From: Thioalkalivibrio sp.
GTDB taxonomy: Bacteria > Pseudomonadota > Gammaproteobacteria > Ectothiorhodospirales > Ectothiorhodospiraceae
NCBI GenBank assembly: GCA_007120575.1
Contig: SKNJ01000141.1
Coordinates: 1-18,990 of the forward strand
Reading direction: 5' to 3'
DNA length: 18,990 nt
Shown here: positions 7,686-15,629 of the stretch, one piece after another
Layout of the letters: each line of letters opens with the position of its first letter
Numbering within the stretch: position 1 is the stretch's first letter
The notes under the pieces: generated by a model
What the model was told of the DNA's origin: nothing
The model's input: only the letters and a program-made list of their open reading frames with translations
The model's database searches: none
Made by a program: the position numbers and the translations under genes

Positions 7686-8872
7686 TAGCCCGACCCCTCC
7701 AGCAGCAGGGCACAGTTGTTGCCACCGAACCCGAAGGCGTTGACCAGTACGCAGTCGACCGGCCGGCTCTCGGAGCGATCCCGTGCATCCAGGCCGAGCT
7801 CCGGGTCGGGTTCGCCCAGACCGGCAGTCGCGGGCACGAAGCCCCCGGCCATGCTGGCCAGCGCCTGGGCCACGCCGACCGCGCCGGCGGCGCCGAGGGT
7901 ATGCCCGGTGATGCCCTTGGTCCCGGTGGCGCGCGCGCCGCCACCCAGGGTGCGGGTCAGGGCACGTGCCTCGGAGCGGTCGTTGGCGGGGGTGGCAGTG
8001 GCATGCATCAGGACATAGTCCACCGTGGCCGGGTCGCGACCGGCCTGCCGCAGGGCCTCCTGTATCGCGCGCGCGGCGCCTTCGCCGTCGGGGTGCGGCG
8101 CGGACATGTGGTGGGCGTCGCTGGACTCCCCGTGCCCGATCAGGCGTGGTGTACTGCGGCCGGCATCCGCGGGTTCCAGCAGGAAGAATCCGGCCGCCTC
8201 GCCGATCGAGATCCCCGCACGATTGCGGTCCAGCGGGGTGCAGGGACGGGCAGCCACCAGTTGCAGGGCATTGAAGCCGTACAAGGTCATCCCGCACAGG
8301 CTGTCGACCCCGCCCACCAGCGCCGCATCGCACACCCCGGCGGCGATCATGCGCCGGGCATCCGCAAACACCTTGGCGCTGGAGGAACAGGCGGTGGACA
8401 CCACCATCGCCGGGCCGGCCAGCCCGAGCCGGGTCGCGACATAGTCCGCCAGCGAGAACATGTTCTGGGTGTGCTGATAGTCGTAGTCCGGTGGCAGAAC
8501 GCCGGTGTCCGGATCGCGCCGGTGATAGGCCGCCTCGGTCGCGGCGATCCCGGAGGTGCTGGTACCCAGCAGCACCGCGACCCGCCGGGCCCCGTAGCGC
8601 TCGCGCGCGGCCGCCACCGCGGCCTCGAAGGCGTCCTGACGAAGCCCAAGCTCCGCGAGCTGATTGTTGCGGCACTGGAACGGCGCCAGCTCGCCGTCCA
8701 GACGGATGGCCTCCACCCCGGGAACCCGCCCGATGAAGGTATCCATGTGTACCGACGGGAGATCACAGGGCGTGAGGCCAGTCGTCCCGGCACGCAGGGC
8801 CTGCGCATTGGCGGCGTTGCCGGTACCGGCAGCGGTGGTCAGGGTGTGGGCGGTGATGGCCAGCGGCTGCAT
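7685..8872 (-). CDS. apeO: ApeO-like beta-ketoacyl-ACP synthase
   Basis: This is the condensing enzyme that extends the ACP-bound aryl starter with malonyl units. The 395 residues form a complete KAS I/II-type thiolase fold. The nucleophile is Cys162 in STACSSS. His290 lies in HATATPAND, where most FabF enzymes read HGTGT. Lys319 and His324 lie in KGITGHTLGAAGA. The C-terminal NAFGFGGNN glycine loop is intact, so the enzyme looks active. ATG start 24 bases after the exporter gene, with no good Shine-Dalgarno (CCCCC precedes the ATG), suggesting coupled or weak initiation. Its stop TAA overlaps the start of the chain-length-factor gene. Some aryl-polyene clusters carry a second ketosynthase (ApeR); none is in this window. 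Confidence 0.92.
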   Translation of the reverse strand: MQPLAITAHTLTTAAGTGNAANAQALRAGTTGLTPCDLPSVHMDTFIGRVPGVEAIRLDGELAPFQCRNNQLAELGLRQDAFEAAVAAARERYGARRVAVLLGTSTSGIAATEAAYHRRDPDTGVLPPDYDYQHTQNMFSLADYVATRLGLAGPAMVVSTACSSSAKVFADARRMIAAGVCDAALVGGVDSLCGMTLYGFNALQLVAARPCTPLDRNRAGISIGEAAGFFLLEPADAGRSTPRLIGHGESSDAHHMSAPHPDGEGAARAIQEALRQAGRDPATVDYVLMHATATPANDRSEARALTRTLGGGARATGTKGITGHTLGAAGAVGVAQALASMAGGFVPATAGLGEPDPELGLDARDRSESRPVDCVLVNAFGFGGNNCALLLEGSG

Positions 8873-8896
8873 GAAGGGGGCGTTGGTGTCCGTGGT

Positions 8897-11299
8897 TCAA
8901 GGTTCGGGGTGACGCATGCCTGCGGCTGCCGCCCCCCTGGCAGGGGCCAGCAGCGCAGCCGCGAGCAGGGAAAATACCACGCCTGGCACCACGGTGAGAC
9001 CCATGGCCTGCAGGACTGGCAGGCTGGACAGCCCCAGCAGACCGAATACCACCAGGGTCGACAGCGCACAGACGAAGACCGAGACGAAGTTGCGCCGTCG
9101 TGCCGCCGCATCTGCCAGCGGACGGCTGAAGAACACCGCGTAATCCAGGCACAGCCCGGTCACCAGCAGCAGCGCGATCAGATGGAACAGCGACAGCGAG
9201 ACCCCCAGCAGGATCAGGGTGGCCACGGTCAGCAGCAGGCCGGAAACCACCGCAGCCAGGATGCGCAGGCTGCGGCGCGGCGCACGCGTGACCAGCAGTA
9301 ACAACACCAGGATGGCCACCAGTCCGATGCCCAGACGCTCCAGCGCCTGGTCGCGGAACCCGGTGACCAGGTCTTCCGAGGCCTGGCGAAAGTCGACGTG
9401 GCGCAGGCTGGCCTCCGCGGGCAGGCGGGCACCGACCAGCGCATCGGGATCCGGAAGCGCGCCCAGGGCCTGCGGATCCCGGACGCCACCGAGGCGGATC
9501 CAGGCCATCCAGGAAGGGCCGGCCTCCGGCGGCACCAGCAGGGGTTCGAGAGCCCCGCGCAGCAGCCCGTCCGGCAAGCCCTCGGGTTCCAGAAGGGCCT
9601 GTTCGCGGGCCCTGGCGACATCCTCCACGAACGGTTCGAACGCGCCTTCGCTGAACCCCAAGCCGTTGCCCGCCCGCGCCAGGCGCTCGCGCAGTACGCC
9701 CGGCTCCGGCAGGGCGGCCTGGCGCGCGTGCTGCGCGGCCTGGCTGGGCAACACGCGCGCCGGGTGGTCGAAGTGCCCGAGCCCGCCGGCCGCACGCAGG
9801 GCGTCGAGCCACGGCGCCAGGGCCTCGCTGGCACGCAGTGCCTGTTCGGCGGTGGGGGCGGTGACCAGCAGGGCATGGCGAACATCCGGGAGCCCGAGGG
9901 CCTCGCGCAGGTCGCGGTCCAGCGCGACCTGCTCCTCGGGGATCGGACTCAGGGCCGCGAGGTCGTCCTCCCACGGGAACGGGCTGGTGGTCGCGATGAC
10001 GGCCACCGCGGCCAGCACCAGCCCCCCCAGCCCCGCGCGGGCGACTCGGGGCGGATGCAGCACCCAGGCGGGTAGCGCGACACGGGCGAGCGGCATCCCG
10101 GCGTGTTGCAGATGCGACGGGATCAGGACCGGCAGCACCCAGCGGGTGGTGGCGGCCGCGACCGCGATGCCGACCAGCACGAACAAGCCCATCTGGGCCA
10201 TCCCGGAGAAGTCGGTCAGGGCCATCAGTGCATACACCAGCATGGTGCTGGCGGCACCCAGCGCAATCGCCGGCCACAGTTCGCGCGCGACGGCGCGCAC
10301 CCCGCCCGACCGCGCGCGGTCATGGTGTACGAACAGGTGCAGGGGGTAGTCCAGTGCGATCCCGAGTACGGTCACGCCGAACGCCAGCGCGATCCCGTGC
10401 AGGTGCCCGAACACCAGTGTGACCGCCGCCGCCCCGGCCAGTACCGCGCTGCCCAGCGGGAGCGCGGCGAGCCAGACCGGGTGCGGGCTGCGAAACACCC
10501 CCAGCAGCAGTGCGGCCAGCGCGAGGCTCGCAAGCAGACTGAAGCGCGCAACCTCGCCACGAATCCCGTCGCGCGCCGCGACCGCGATCGCGGCCGGGCC
10601 GCCAATCCGCAGGCCCAGGGAGCGCTCGGCGACGGCGTGCTCCGCCTCCAGCGCGCGGAACTGATCCCGCAGGCGCTCCAGCAGGCCGGCCTGGGCATCC
10701 AGATCCATGCCCTCGGCGATCGTCTGCACCAGCAACAGGGCACGCCCGCCGTCGGCGGAGACCCAGACCCCGTGGGCACCGCGCTCCGCGCCGGCCTGGG
10801 CGGTCAGCTGTTCCAGTACCGCCAGCGACTCGGCGGTCGGGTCACGTGCGATCAGCTCCCGGGGCATCCGCGGGACCGCGCTGGAGAGATCCTCGCGGCG
10901 CTCGCCAAGGTGAGCGCTCAGGGCCTCGGTCGTGAACTGCCCAGGCGTGACCCGGGGACTGAGCAGATAGCGGTGCGCCAGTACGAATTCCAGGGCGCGG
11001 TCGTCGAGTTCGGGCCGTCCGTTGCGTACCCGGGCCACCGCCGGGTCGGCGCGCAGCGCGTCCACCAGGGCGTCCGAGGCCACGGCACGCTGCTCCGCCG
11101 AACCGCCCTCGACCGCCAGCAGCAACATGCGCCCGGCCGGCCCGGCCCCCGGGTCCAGCGGGATACCGGCGGTATCGCCCAGGTCGGGGGTGAAGCCGCG
11201 CAGGTCGGTGATCAGTTCGCCCCGCAGCACCAGCAACAGCGCGGCCAGCAGCAGACCGCCCAGCCACAGGCCGAGGATTGCACGCACACCCGGTGTCAT
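8897..11299 (-). CDS. MMPL/RND-type exporter of the aryl polyene locus
   Basis: An 800-residue inner-membrane transporter with the duplicated MMPL/RND layout. TM1 is at about 6-26, and a large periplasmic domain covers about 28-245. A membrane bundle follows at about 252-395 (GVTVLGIALDYPLHLF, 308-323), then TM7 near 422-438 and a second periplasmic domain. The closing membrane bundle contains the parallel motif TGLCLDYAVFF. The pairing of GIALDY and GLCLDY marks the two halves. Homologues in aryl-polyene clusters (ApeM) are proposed to move the acyl-linked pigment across the inner membrane. I chose the ATG at 11299, which places TM1 at the N-terminus 13 bases after the LolA-like gene; upstream in-frame starts would overlap that gene. 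Cargo is inferred from context. Confidence 0.9.
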   Translation of the reverse strand: MTPGVRAILGLWLGGLLLAALLLVLRGELITDLRGFTPDLGDTAGIPLDPGAGPAGRMLLLAVEGGSAEQRAVASDALVDALRADPAVARVRNGRPELDDRALEFVLAHRYLLSPRVTPGQFTTEALSAHLGERREDLSSAVPRMPRELIARDPTAESLAVLEQLTAQAGAERGAHGVWVSADGGRALLLVQTIAEGMDLDAQAGLLERLRDQFRALEAEHAVAERSLGLRIGGPAAIAVAARDGIRGEVARFSLLASLALAALLLGVFRSPHPVWLAALPLGSAVLAGAAAVTLVFGHLHGIALAFGVTVLGIALDYPLHLFVHHDRARSGGVRAVARELWPAIALGAASTMLVYALMALTDFSGMAQMGLFVLVGIAVAAATTRWVLPVLIPSHLQHAGMPLARVALPAWVLHPPRVARAGLGGLVLAAVAVIATTSPFPWEDDLAALSPIPEEQVALDRDLREALGLPDVRHALLVTAPTAEQALRASEALAPWLDALRAAGGLGHFDHPARVLPSQAAQHARQAALPEPGVLRERLARAGNGLGFSEGAFEPFVEDVARAREQALLEPEGLPDGLLRGALEPLLVPPEAGPSWMAWIRLGGVRDPQALGALPDPDALVGARLPAEASLRHVDFRQASEDLVTGFRDQALERLGIGLVAILVLLLLVTRAPRRSLRILAAVVSGLLLTVATLILLGVSLSLFHLIALLLVTGLCLDYAVFFSRPLADAAARRRNFVSVFVCALSTLVVFGLLGLSSLPVLQAMGLTVVPGVVFSLLAAALLAPARGAAAAGMRHPEP

Positions 11300-11312
11300 G
11301 GGGCGCCCGGTG

Positions 11313-11978
11313 TCAGTCCGCACCGGGCGGGGCATCGGCCTCGCTGGCGGCATGGAAGCGCATGCGACTGGTGTGCCCGCCGGCCTCCACCGTGATCAGG
11401 TGGTGCAGTTCGCCGTGGCTGCCAGACAGCTCCAGCGACGGCAGCATCCGCCGCAGCGCGCGGTCGCGCGGAACCAGCTCCAGCTGCCAGGCGTCGGGTT
11501 CGCCGCTGACGGCGAGCTCGAAATCCGCCTCCAGGGCGGCGCGATCCGCACCGAGCAGGGCACGGAACAGATTGGCGAAGGCATCCAGACCGGGCTGTTC
11601 GTCCAGATCGATGGTGCGCCGCGACCCGCGGCGTTCGACCACCAGTTGCCGTCCCTCGATGGTGACGGTCTCGCCCCCGGGGCCCGCGATGGAGCGAACC
11701 AGCGTGTCCGGGGGCTCAAAGGCGAGATGGCCCTCGCGGGTCTCGGGCAGATCAAGCAGCGGGTCGTCGCGGGTCTCGGTGAACGCGAGCTGCCGAGGCG
11801 CATCGCGCGCCAGTGCCTGAAGGACCCGGTCGAGGAGGTCCCCGTCCGGAGCGGCGCCAGCGGGCGCCGCCAGCAGCAGGGTCAGGAGCAGCAGCCAGCC
11901 GGCGGTACCTGCCAGGGCCGGGCGGGGCCGAACCCTCTCGTTGTTTCGCTCAGTTCGGCGAGTCGTCCCAGAAGGCAT
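11313..11978 (-). CDS. LolA-like periplasmic lipid/pigment carrier
   Basis: The product (221 residues from the ATG at 11978) has an Arg-rich N-region, a hydrophobic stretch GWLLLLTLLLAAPAGAA (27-43) and a likely signal-peptidase site after about residue 42. The mature part looks like the LolA-type half-barrel family found in aryl-polyene clusters: an alternating beta pattern, the segment TREGHLAFEPPDTLVRSI, then TIEGRQLVVERRG. Homologues (ApeL) are thought to escort the lipidated pigment through the periplasm to the outer membrane. The start is uncertain. The ATG lies inside the 3' end of the acyltransferase gene (29-base overlap) with a weak Shine-Dalgarno, and no other ATG, GTG or TTG is well placed before the signal peptide. 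The similarity to LolA is recognised by pattern, not by alignment. Confidence 0.75.
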   Translation of the reverse strand: MPSGTTRRTERNNERVRPRPALAGTAGWLLLLTLLLAAPAGAAPDGDLLDRVLQALARDAPRQLAFTETRDDPLLDLPETREGHLAFEPPDTLVRSIAGPGGETVTIEGRQLVVERRGSRRTIDLDEQPGLDAFANLFRALLGADRAALEADFELAVSGEPDAWQLELVPRDRALRRMLPSLELSGSHGELHHLITVEAGGHTSRMRFHAASEADAPPGAD

Positions 11979-12849
11979 AGAAGTTGAACCAGTTGTAGGG
12001 GGCCTCGCGGACCCGGGCCTCGAGGCGCTCGGCATAGCGCTGGACCCATTCGGCCAGCACGGCCTCGCGTTGTCCCCGGGGGATGTCGATGCGCTCGGCG
12101 AAGCGTTCGAACACGATATCGTAGCGCTTGCCCCCCCGGTAGAGGCCGAAACACAGGATCACCGGGACCTTCAGGACCGCGGCCATCAGCAACGGGCCCT
12201 GCGGGAACCGGGCGGTGCCCCCGAGAAACCGGCATGCCACCGTCTTGTCACTCTCGGCCACCCGGTCGCCCAGGGTGCCGATCATCTCGCCACGCTCCAG
12301 GCATTCGCTGGCCTGGATCAGCGTCTCGGTATGCCCCAGCGGGATCACCGACGCGGCCACTGCCGGGTTCAGCGCCTCCAGCAGGCGCGTGATCGTACGG
12401 TTGTGGTCGGTATACATCAGCACGCGCACCGGGAAATCGTGGCGGCCCACCGCCAGCGCGCGCAGGGCCTCGAAACTTCCCAGGTGGGAGCCGAGCAGGA
12501 TCGCGCCCTGCCCGCTTTCGAGCTGTTGCAGGAAGATCTCGCCATCATGCACCCGGATGTCCAGACAATCCTCCCGGCCGGCCAGCAGGAACACGCGATC
12601 CAGAATGACCGCGGCGAAGGTGTGAAAGTGCCGCGCGACCTCGCGCAGACGCGGGGCGCGACCCAGTATCCGCGCCAGGTAGTCACGGCTGTAACGACGC
12701 GCACGCGGCGCGAGCAGCAGAAAATAGGCGGTGATCGGATACAGCAGGGCGCGGCTGGGGCCGCGTCCGAGGTTCAGGGCCACCCACAGGATGATGCGCA
12801 GGGCCAGGGGCGAGCCGCGTTCCGCCTGCTTGAACCAGGAGCGGCTCAT
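11950..12849 (-). CDS. Lysophospholipid acyltransferase-like protein (LpxL/HtrB superfamily)
   Basis: A 299-residue membrane-associated acyltransferase. An N-terminal hydrophobic segment (about 18-50) is followed by the HX4E catalytic motif His122-LGSF-Glu127 in LLGSHLGSFEALR. The LGDRVAESDKTV segment is typical of LpxL-like enzymes from pigment clusters. It ends FNFYAFWDDSPN, a C-terminal aromatic pattern seen in this group. In aryl-polyene systems such enzymes are candidates for attaching the polyene to a lipid anchor. The ATG at 12849 overlaps the ApeI-like stop by 4 bases (ATGA). An upstream open extension in the same frame is rejected because it would cover the dehydratase and ligase genes. 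Confidence 0.9.
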   Translation of the reverse strand: MSRSWFKQAERGSPLALRIILWVALNLGRGPSRALLYPITAYFLLLAPRARRYSRDYLARILGRAPRLREVARHFHTFAAVILDRVFLLAGREDCLDIRVHDGEIFLQQLESGQGAILLGSHLGSFEALRALAVGRHDFPVRVLMYTDHNRTITRLLEALNPAVAASVIPLGHTETLIQASECLERGEMIGTLGDRVAESDKTVACRFLGGTARFPQGPLLMAAVLKVPVILCFGLYRGGKRYDIVFERFAERIDIPRGQREAVLAEWVQRYAERLEARVREAPYNWFNFYAFWDDSPN

Positions 12850-13196
12850 GCCGCGGGGTCGGCGAGGATGACCTGTCCGGCACAGAAGACCACCGGGGGT
12901 GCTCCCGGAAACGCGGTGTCGTCGCCGGTGCCGGCGCGGATGCGGAACGCGCGCCGGCCGCCTTGGCCGGGGGCATCGATCTCCACGCAAAATGCGACCC
13001 CGGGACCCAGCGGGTGCATAAACTTCAGGCGCGGGATCGCGCGAATCTCGCCCAGGTGATGTTCGTGTGCGGCCGCGGCGAGGTGCGCCAGCAGGACCAC
13101 CCCGGGCGTGACCGGCTGCCCGGGGAAGTGGCCCGGAAGTGCCGGGTGGCTGGCGGGGATGGTGTGCGGCGACGACTGGATGGCGAAGTTCGGCAT
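12846..13196 (-). CDS. apeI: ApeI-like hotdog dehydratase
   Basis: A 116-residue single-hotdog protein with the FabZ-type motif HPALPGHFPGQPVTPGVVLL (17-36), including the candidate catalytic His23. In FabZ the helix after this motif carries the catalytic glutamate (PGVLILE). Here the aligned residue is Ala37. The ApeP-like protein shows the reverse pattern, with Glu but no His. The two probably form a heterodimer with a shared active site that dehydrates 3-hydroxyacyl-ACP intermediates. The gene starts 6 bases after the ligase stop and overlaps the acyltransferase start by 4. The family is often labelled FabA/FabZ-like or thioester dehydrase. Confidence 0.88.
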   Translation of the reverse strand: MPNFAIQSSPHTIPASHPALPGHFPGQPVTPGVVLLAHLAAAAHEHHLGEIRAIPRLKFMHPLGPGVAFCVEIDAPGQGGRRAFRIRAGTGDDTAFPGAPPVVFCAGQVILADPAA

Positions 13197-13202
13197 CGGC
13201 TG

Positions 13203-14543
13203 TCAGGCGCACTCGCCCTGCGTGGCCAGCAGGTCCAGCAGCCGTTCGCGGGGCAGCTTGCCGGTGGCGGTACGCGGCAGTTCCTCGATGCGCACCAGCG
13301 GGCGCGGCAGGAAGACCGCGTCGATGCTCTCCGCGAGCCGGGTCAGGATCTCCTGCTCGCTCAGACCGGGGGCCACGACCAGCGCCGCCAGGCGCTGCAC
13401 GTGGCTGCTCCGCGGGTCGGCCGCGGGCGCGAGGAAGACCCCGTCCTCCACCCCGGGGATCGCGTTCAGGCGCTGGTTGAGCTCGGCCAGCGAGGCGCGC
13501 TTGCCGGCGATGTTGAGCTGGTCCGCGAGGCGCCCTTGCATGCGGAAGTGCCGCTCGTCCAGAGGTTCGATGTGATCGGGCAGCAGTACCGCATCGGGGT
13601 GCTGTGGCCCTTGCGCGCGCGCCAGACCGGTGGCCGGATCGCGCTCCAGGATCACCCCGTCGTAGGTCATCCAGGTGGTGTCCCGGGTGGGCTCGCGACT
13701 GGCGATGGCCCCGGCCTCGGTGCAGCCGTAGATCTCCCGGAGCGGGGCATGGAAGCCTGTCTCCGCGCGTGCCGCCAGGTTCGGGTCCAGCGGTGCGGTG
13801 GCACACAGGATGCGGCGGGTGGGTGGCCAGTCGAGCGGACTGCGCAGGCAGGTGTTCAGATGGAACGGGGTGGTGACCAGCGTCGCCTGGCCGGCTTCCG
13901 CCAGCGCGGCGTGGATGTCACCGGGGTAGAACGGACAGTCGGCAAGCAGACGGGAATACCCCAGCAGTGCATACAGCACCGTGGATTCCAGGCCGTACAT
14001 GTGCTGGGGGGGAACGGTGGCGACCAGGGTTTGCCCCGGATCGCGGTCCAGGTCGAAGCGTGCACGTGCCTGTCGGGTGACCGCGACCAGCGCGCCCCAG
14101 TGCCGGGCGTGGGCGGTGGGGTGGCCGGTGCTGCCCGACGAAAACGCCAGCACCGCGGTCTGGTCGAGGGGGATCTCGGGGACCGTGCCGGTTTCCGGGG
14201 TACGCAGCCCGGCGGCGTCGACCCACCGGCAGGGCGCGGCGATTTCGACGTCTGCACTGTCCACCAGGGCATGGGCGTCGGGGAAGCGTGCGGCCAGTTC
14301 CGCCAGAGTGGTGCGGCAGCGGTTGGGCGGCAGGAGATTGATCTGGCCGCGCAGCACCAGCGCGGCGAAGGCGACTGCGAAATGGTAACGATCGGTACAC
14401 AGATTGAACCCGGCACTGGCCTCCGGCAGCTGCCCGGCCAGGGCATGGACATCGGCCAGGAAGGCACGCCGCGAGATATCGCGATCCGCGACCCGCGCCA
14501 GTGGCGCCGGGTGGTCCAGCATCAGTGGATGGGTCGCGCTCAT
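13203..14543 (-). CDS. apeH: Acyl-CoA/ACP-synthetase-like AMP ligase (ApeH-like starter activation)
   Basis: An ANL-superfamily adenylating enzyme of 446 residues. It is expected to activate the aromatic starter acid with ATP and load it onto the ACP. Core motifs are the P-loop AFSSGSTGHPT (133-143), the A5-type IYGCTEAG (271-278), GRLADQLNIAGKR (337-349) for the hinge region, and the A10 lysine Lys429 in PRTATGKLPR. The P-loop lacks the lysine of the usual SGTTGxPK form, having Thr143 there. The N-terminal domain is short compared with ordinary CoA ligases, as in other aryl-polyene ligases. The ATG at 14543 overlaps the preceding membrane-protein stop by 4 bases; longer in-frame starts upstream lie in that gene's shadow. 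Substrate (4-hydroxybenzoate or similar) is inferred from the pathway. No chorismate lyase or ammonia-lyase gene is in the window. Confidence 0.9.
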   Translation of the reverse strand: MSATHPLMLDHPAPLARVADRDISRRAFLADVHALAGQLPEASAGFNLCTDRYHFAVAFAALVLRGQINLLPPNRCRTTLAELAARFPDAHALVDSADVEIAAPCRWVDAAGLRTPETGTVPEIPLDQTAVLAFSSGSTGHPTAHARHWGALVAVTRQARARFDLDRDPGQTLVATVPPQHMYGLESTVLYALLGYSRLLADCPFYPGDIHAALAEAGQATLVTTPFHLNTCLRSPLDWPPTRRILCATAPLDPNLAARAETGFHAPLREIYGCTEAGAIASREPTRDTTWMTYDGVILERDPATGLARAQGPQHPDAVLLPDHIEPLDERHFRMQGRLADQLNIAGKRASLAELNQRLNAIPGVEDGVFLAPAADPRSSHVQRLAALVVAPGLSEQEILTRLAESIDAVFLPRPLVRIEELPRTATGKLPRERLLDLLATQGECA

Positions 14544-15154
14544 GGCTGCCTCAGGATCCGGTGATGGTCCACGCGTGCCAGTTCCAGCAGGTAGGCGAGG
14601 AAACCATGCCGCGGTTCGCCGCGCAGGAGCCAGGAGCGCAGCGGATATTCGAGCATGAACAGCCCGGCCAGCAGCAGGTAGTTCAGGCCGTTGGCCACCA
14701 GCGCCCAGACCGCCGTCGGAGCCAGCACGGCCAGCAATGCCGACAGGATTGCGAGTGTCCCGCACAGCAGGGCCCAGGCCAGGGTCAGGCGGCGGGTGTA
14801 GCGATGCACCGGCGGTCGGTCCGAGGCACCCATGGCGAGGGCATAGCGGGTGATCAGGGGGGTGTGCCCGGCGCGCAGGGAGCGCGCGAACAGAGCCGAC
14901 AGCCCGCCAAGGATCGCGACGGGCAGGGCGTACATCAGCCAGGTCCCGCCGGGGGTGGAGGTCAGCACCGTCACGACGAGCACCAGCAGGATGCCCAGCA
15001 GACCGCGCTGGCGCGGTTCCAGGGACTGCCAGCTGGCCACCAGGACCAGGGTCGCCAGGATGCCCAGTGGCAGGGCCGGGAGCCCGGCCTGCACCCCGAT
15101 CAGCACCGCGACCGGGTAGGCCAGCGCCAGGCTGGCAGCGAGCCGGGTGTTCAC
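14540..15154 (-). CDS. Small polytopic membrane protein of aryl polyene clusters (COG4648-like)
   Basis: A 204-residue, strongly hydrophobic protein with about six predicted membrane spans, at roughly 5-25, 28-42, 50-65, 72-90, 125-145 and 150-172. An arginine-rich loop includes SDRPPVHRYTRRL and the tail is FLAYLLELARVDHH. It resembles the COG4648 membrane proteins found beside the AMP ligase in E. coli- and Xanthomonas-type aryl-polyene clusters, where the function is not established. The GTG start forms a GTGA overlap with the ACP gene, and its TGA overlaps the ligase ATG. A scaffold or membrane-anchoring role is speculative. Confidence 0.8.
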   Translation of the reverse strand: MNTRLAASLALAYPVAVLIGVQAGLPALPLGILATLVLVASWQSLEPRQRGLLGILLVLVVTVLTSTPGGTWLMYALPVAILGGLSALFARSLRAGHTPLITRYALAMGASDRPPVHRYTRRLTLAWALLCGTLAILSALLAVLAPTAVWALVANGLNYLLLAGLFMLEYPLRSWLLRGEPRHGFLAYLLELARVDHHRILRQP

Positions 15155-15423
15155 ACCGGGGCCCGGTTCGCCTCGATATGCGCGGCCAGCGCGCGCAGCG
15201 ACGCAAAGATCTGGCGGTTGTTCTCGTCGTCCGAACGGATCTGCACGCCGTACGCGCGCGAGATCGCCAGCGCCAGCTCCAGGGCGTCGATCGAGTCCAG
15301 CCCCAGGCCCTCGCGGAACAACGGGGCCTCGGGATCAATATCCTCGGCTGCTACCTCCTCGAGGTTCAGGCTGTCCACGATCAGCCCGGCGACTTCCTGT
15401 TCGAATGCGGTCTGTTCCGACAC
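15151..15423 (-). CDS. Acyl carrier protein of the pigment pathway
   Basis: A 90-residue acyl carrier protein. The phosphopantetheine attachment site is Ser44 in GLGLDSIDALEL, preceded by acidic helix I (LNLEEVAAEDIDPEAP). The product continues to AAHIEANRAPV. The start is GTG at 15423, with GAGGG 6 bases upstream (15430-15434). A longer in-frame reading upstream is Arg/Pro-rich and rejected. It is the first gene of the 11-gene minus-strand operon, and its TGA overlaps the next GTG. E. coli-type clusters encode two ACPs; only this one is present, so it may carry all intermediates or share the load with a primary-metabolism ACP. Confidence 0.93.
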   Translation of the reverse strand: MSEQTAFEQEVAGLIVDSLNLEEVAAEDIDPEAPLFREGLGLDSIDALELALAISRAYGVQIRSDDENNRQIFASLRALAAHIEANRAPV

Positions 15424-15629
15424 GTGATTCCCTCTGCGACGCGGTGTGGTCGGGCCGGCGCGAGGCGCCCGGCGGCTCGGCGAATGCCGAAGTGTTCTTC
15501 GCGGGGCCGATGATACCCACCCCGAAGGCCCCGTGGTACCCTCGCGACCAGTCGGGTTGGCCCGGTGGTCCGCGAGCGGGACCGGCGCGCGGCCCGGGCA
15601 GGCGTGCATGACAGTCCGGGAGGCCGGAG
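15424..15629. promoter_or_regulatory. Divergent control region between the pigment operon and the halogenase gene
   Basis: A 206-base intergenic region from which the ACP-led operon (minus) and the halogenase gene (plus) must be transcribed. Two dyads stand out: TCGGC-GAAT-GCCGA at 15477-15490, and GGGGCC (15503-15508) / GGCCCC (15527-15532) with an 18-base spacer. The second dyad encloses a minus-strand TATCAT (15510-15515) that could be a -10 but lacks a good -35. Either dyad could be an operator. No regulator gene is in the window. The role is inferred from gene orientation. Confidence 0.45.

Noticed and set aside
8763..10277. 504-codon minus-strand frame overlapping exporter and ketosynthase genes
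   Set aside because: Gly/Arg/Pro-rich out-of-frame reading of two well-identified genes.
13203..15338. 711-codon reading that would extend the AMP ligase upstream
   Set aside because: The first 265 codons are an out-of-frame shadow of the membrane-protein and ACP genes. The ATG at 14543 gives the expected ligase N-terminus and an ATGA overlap.
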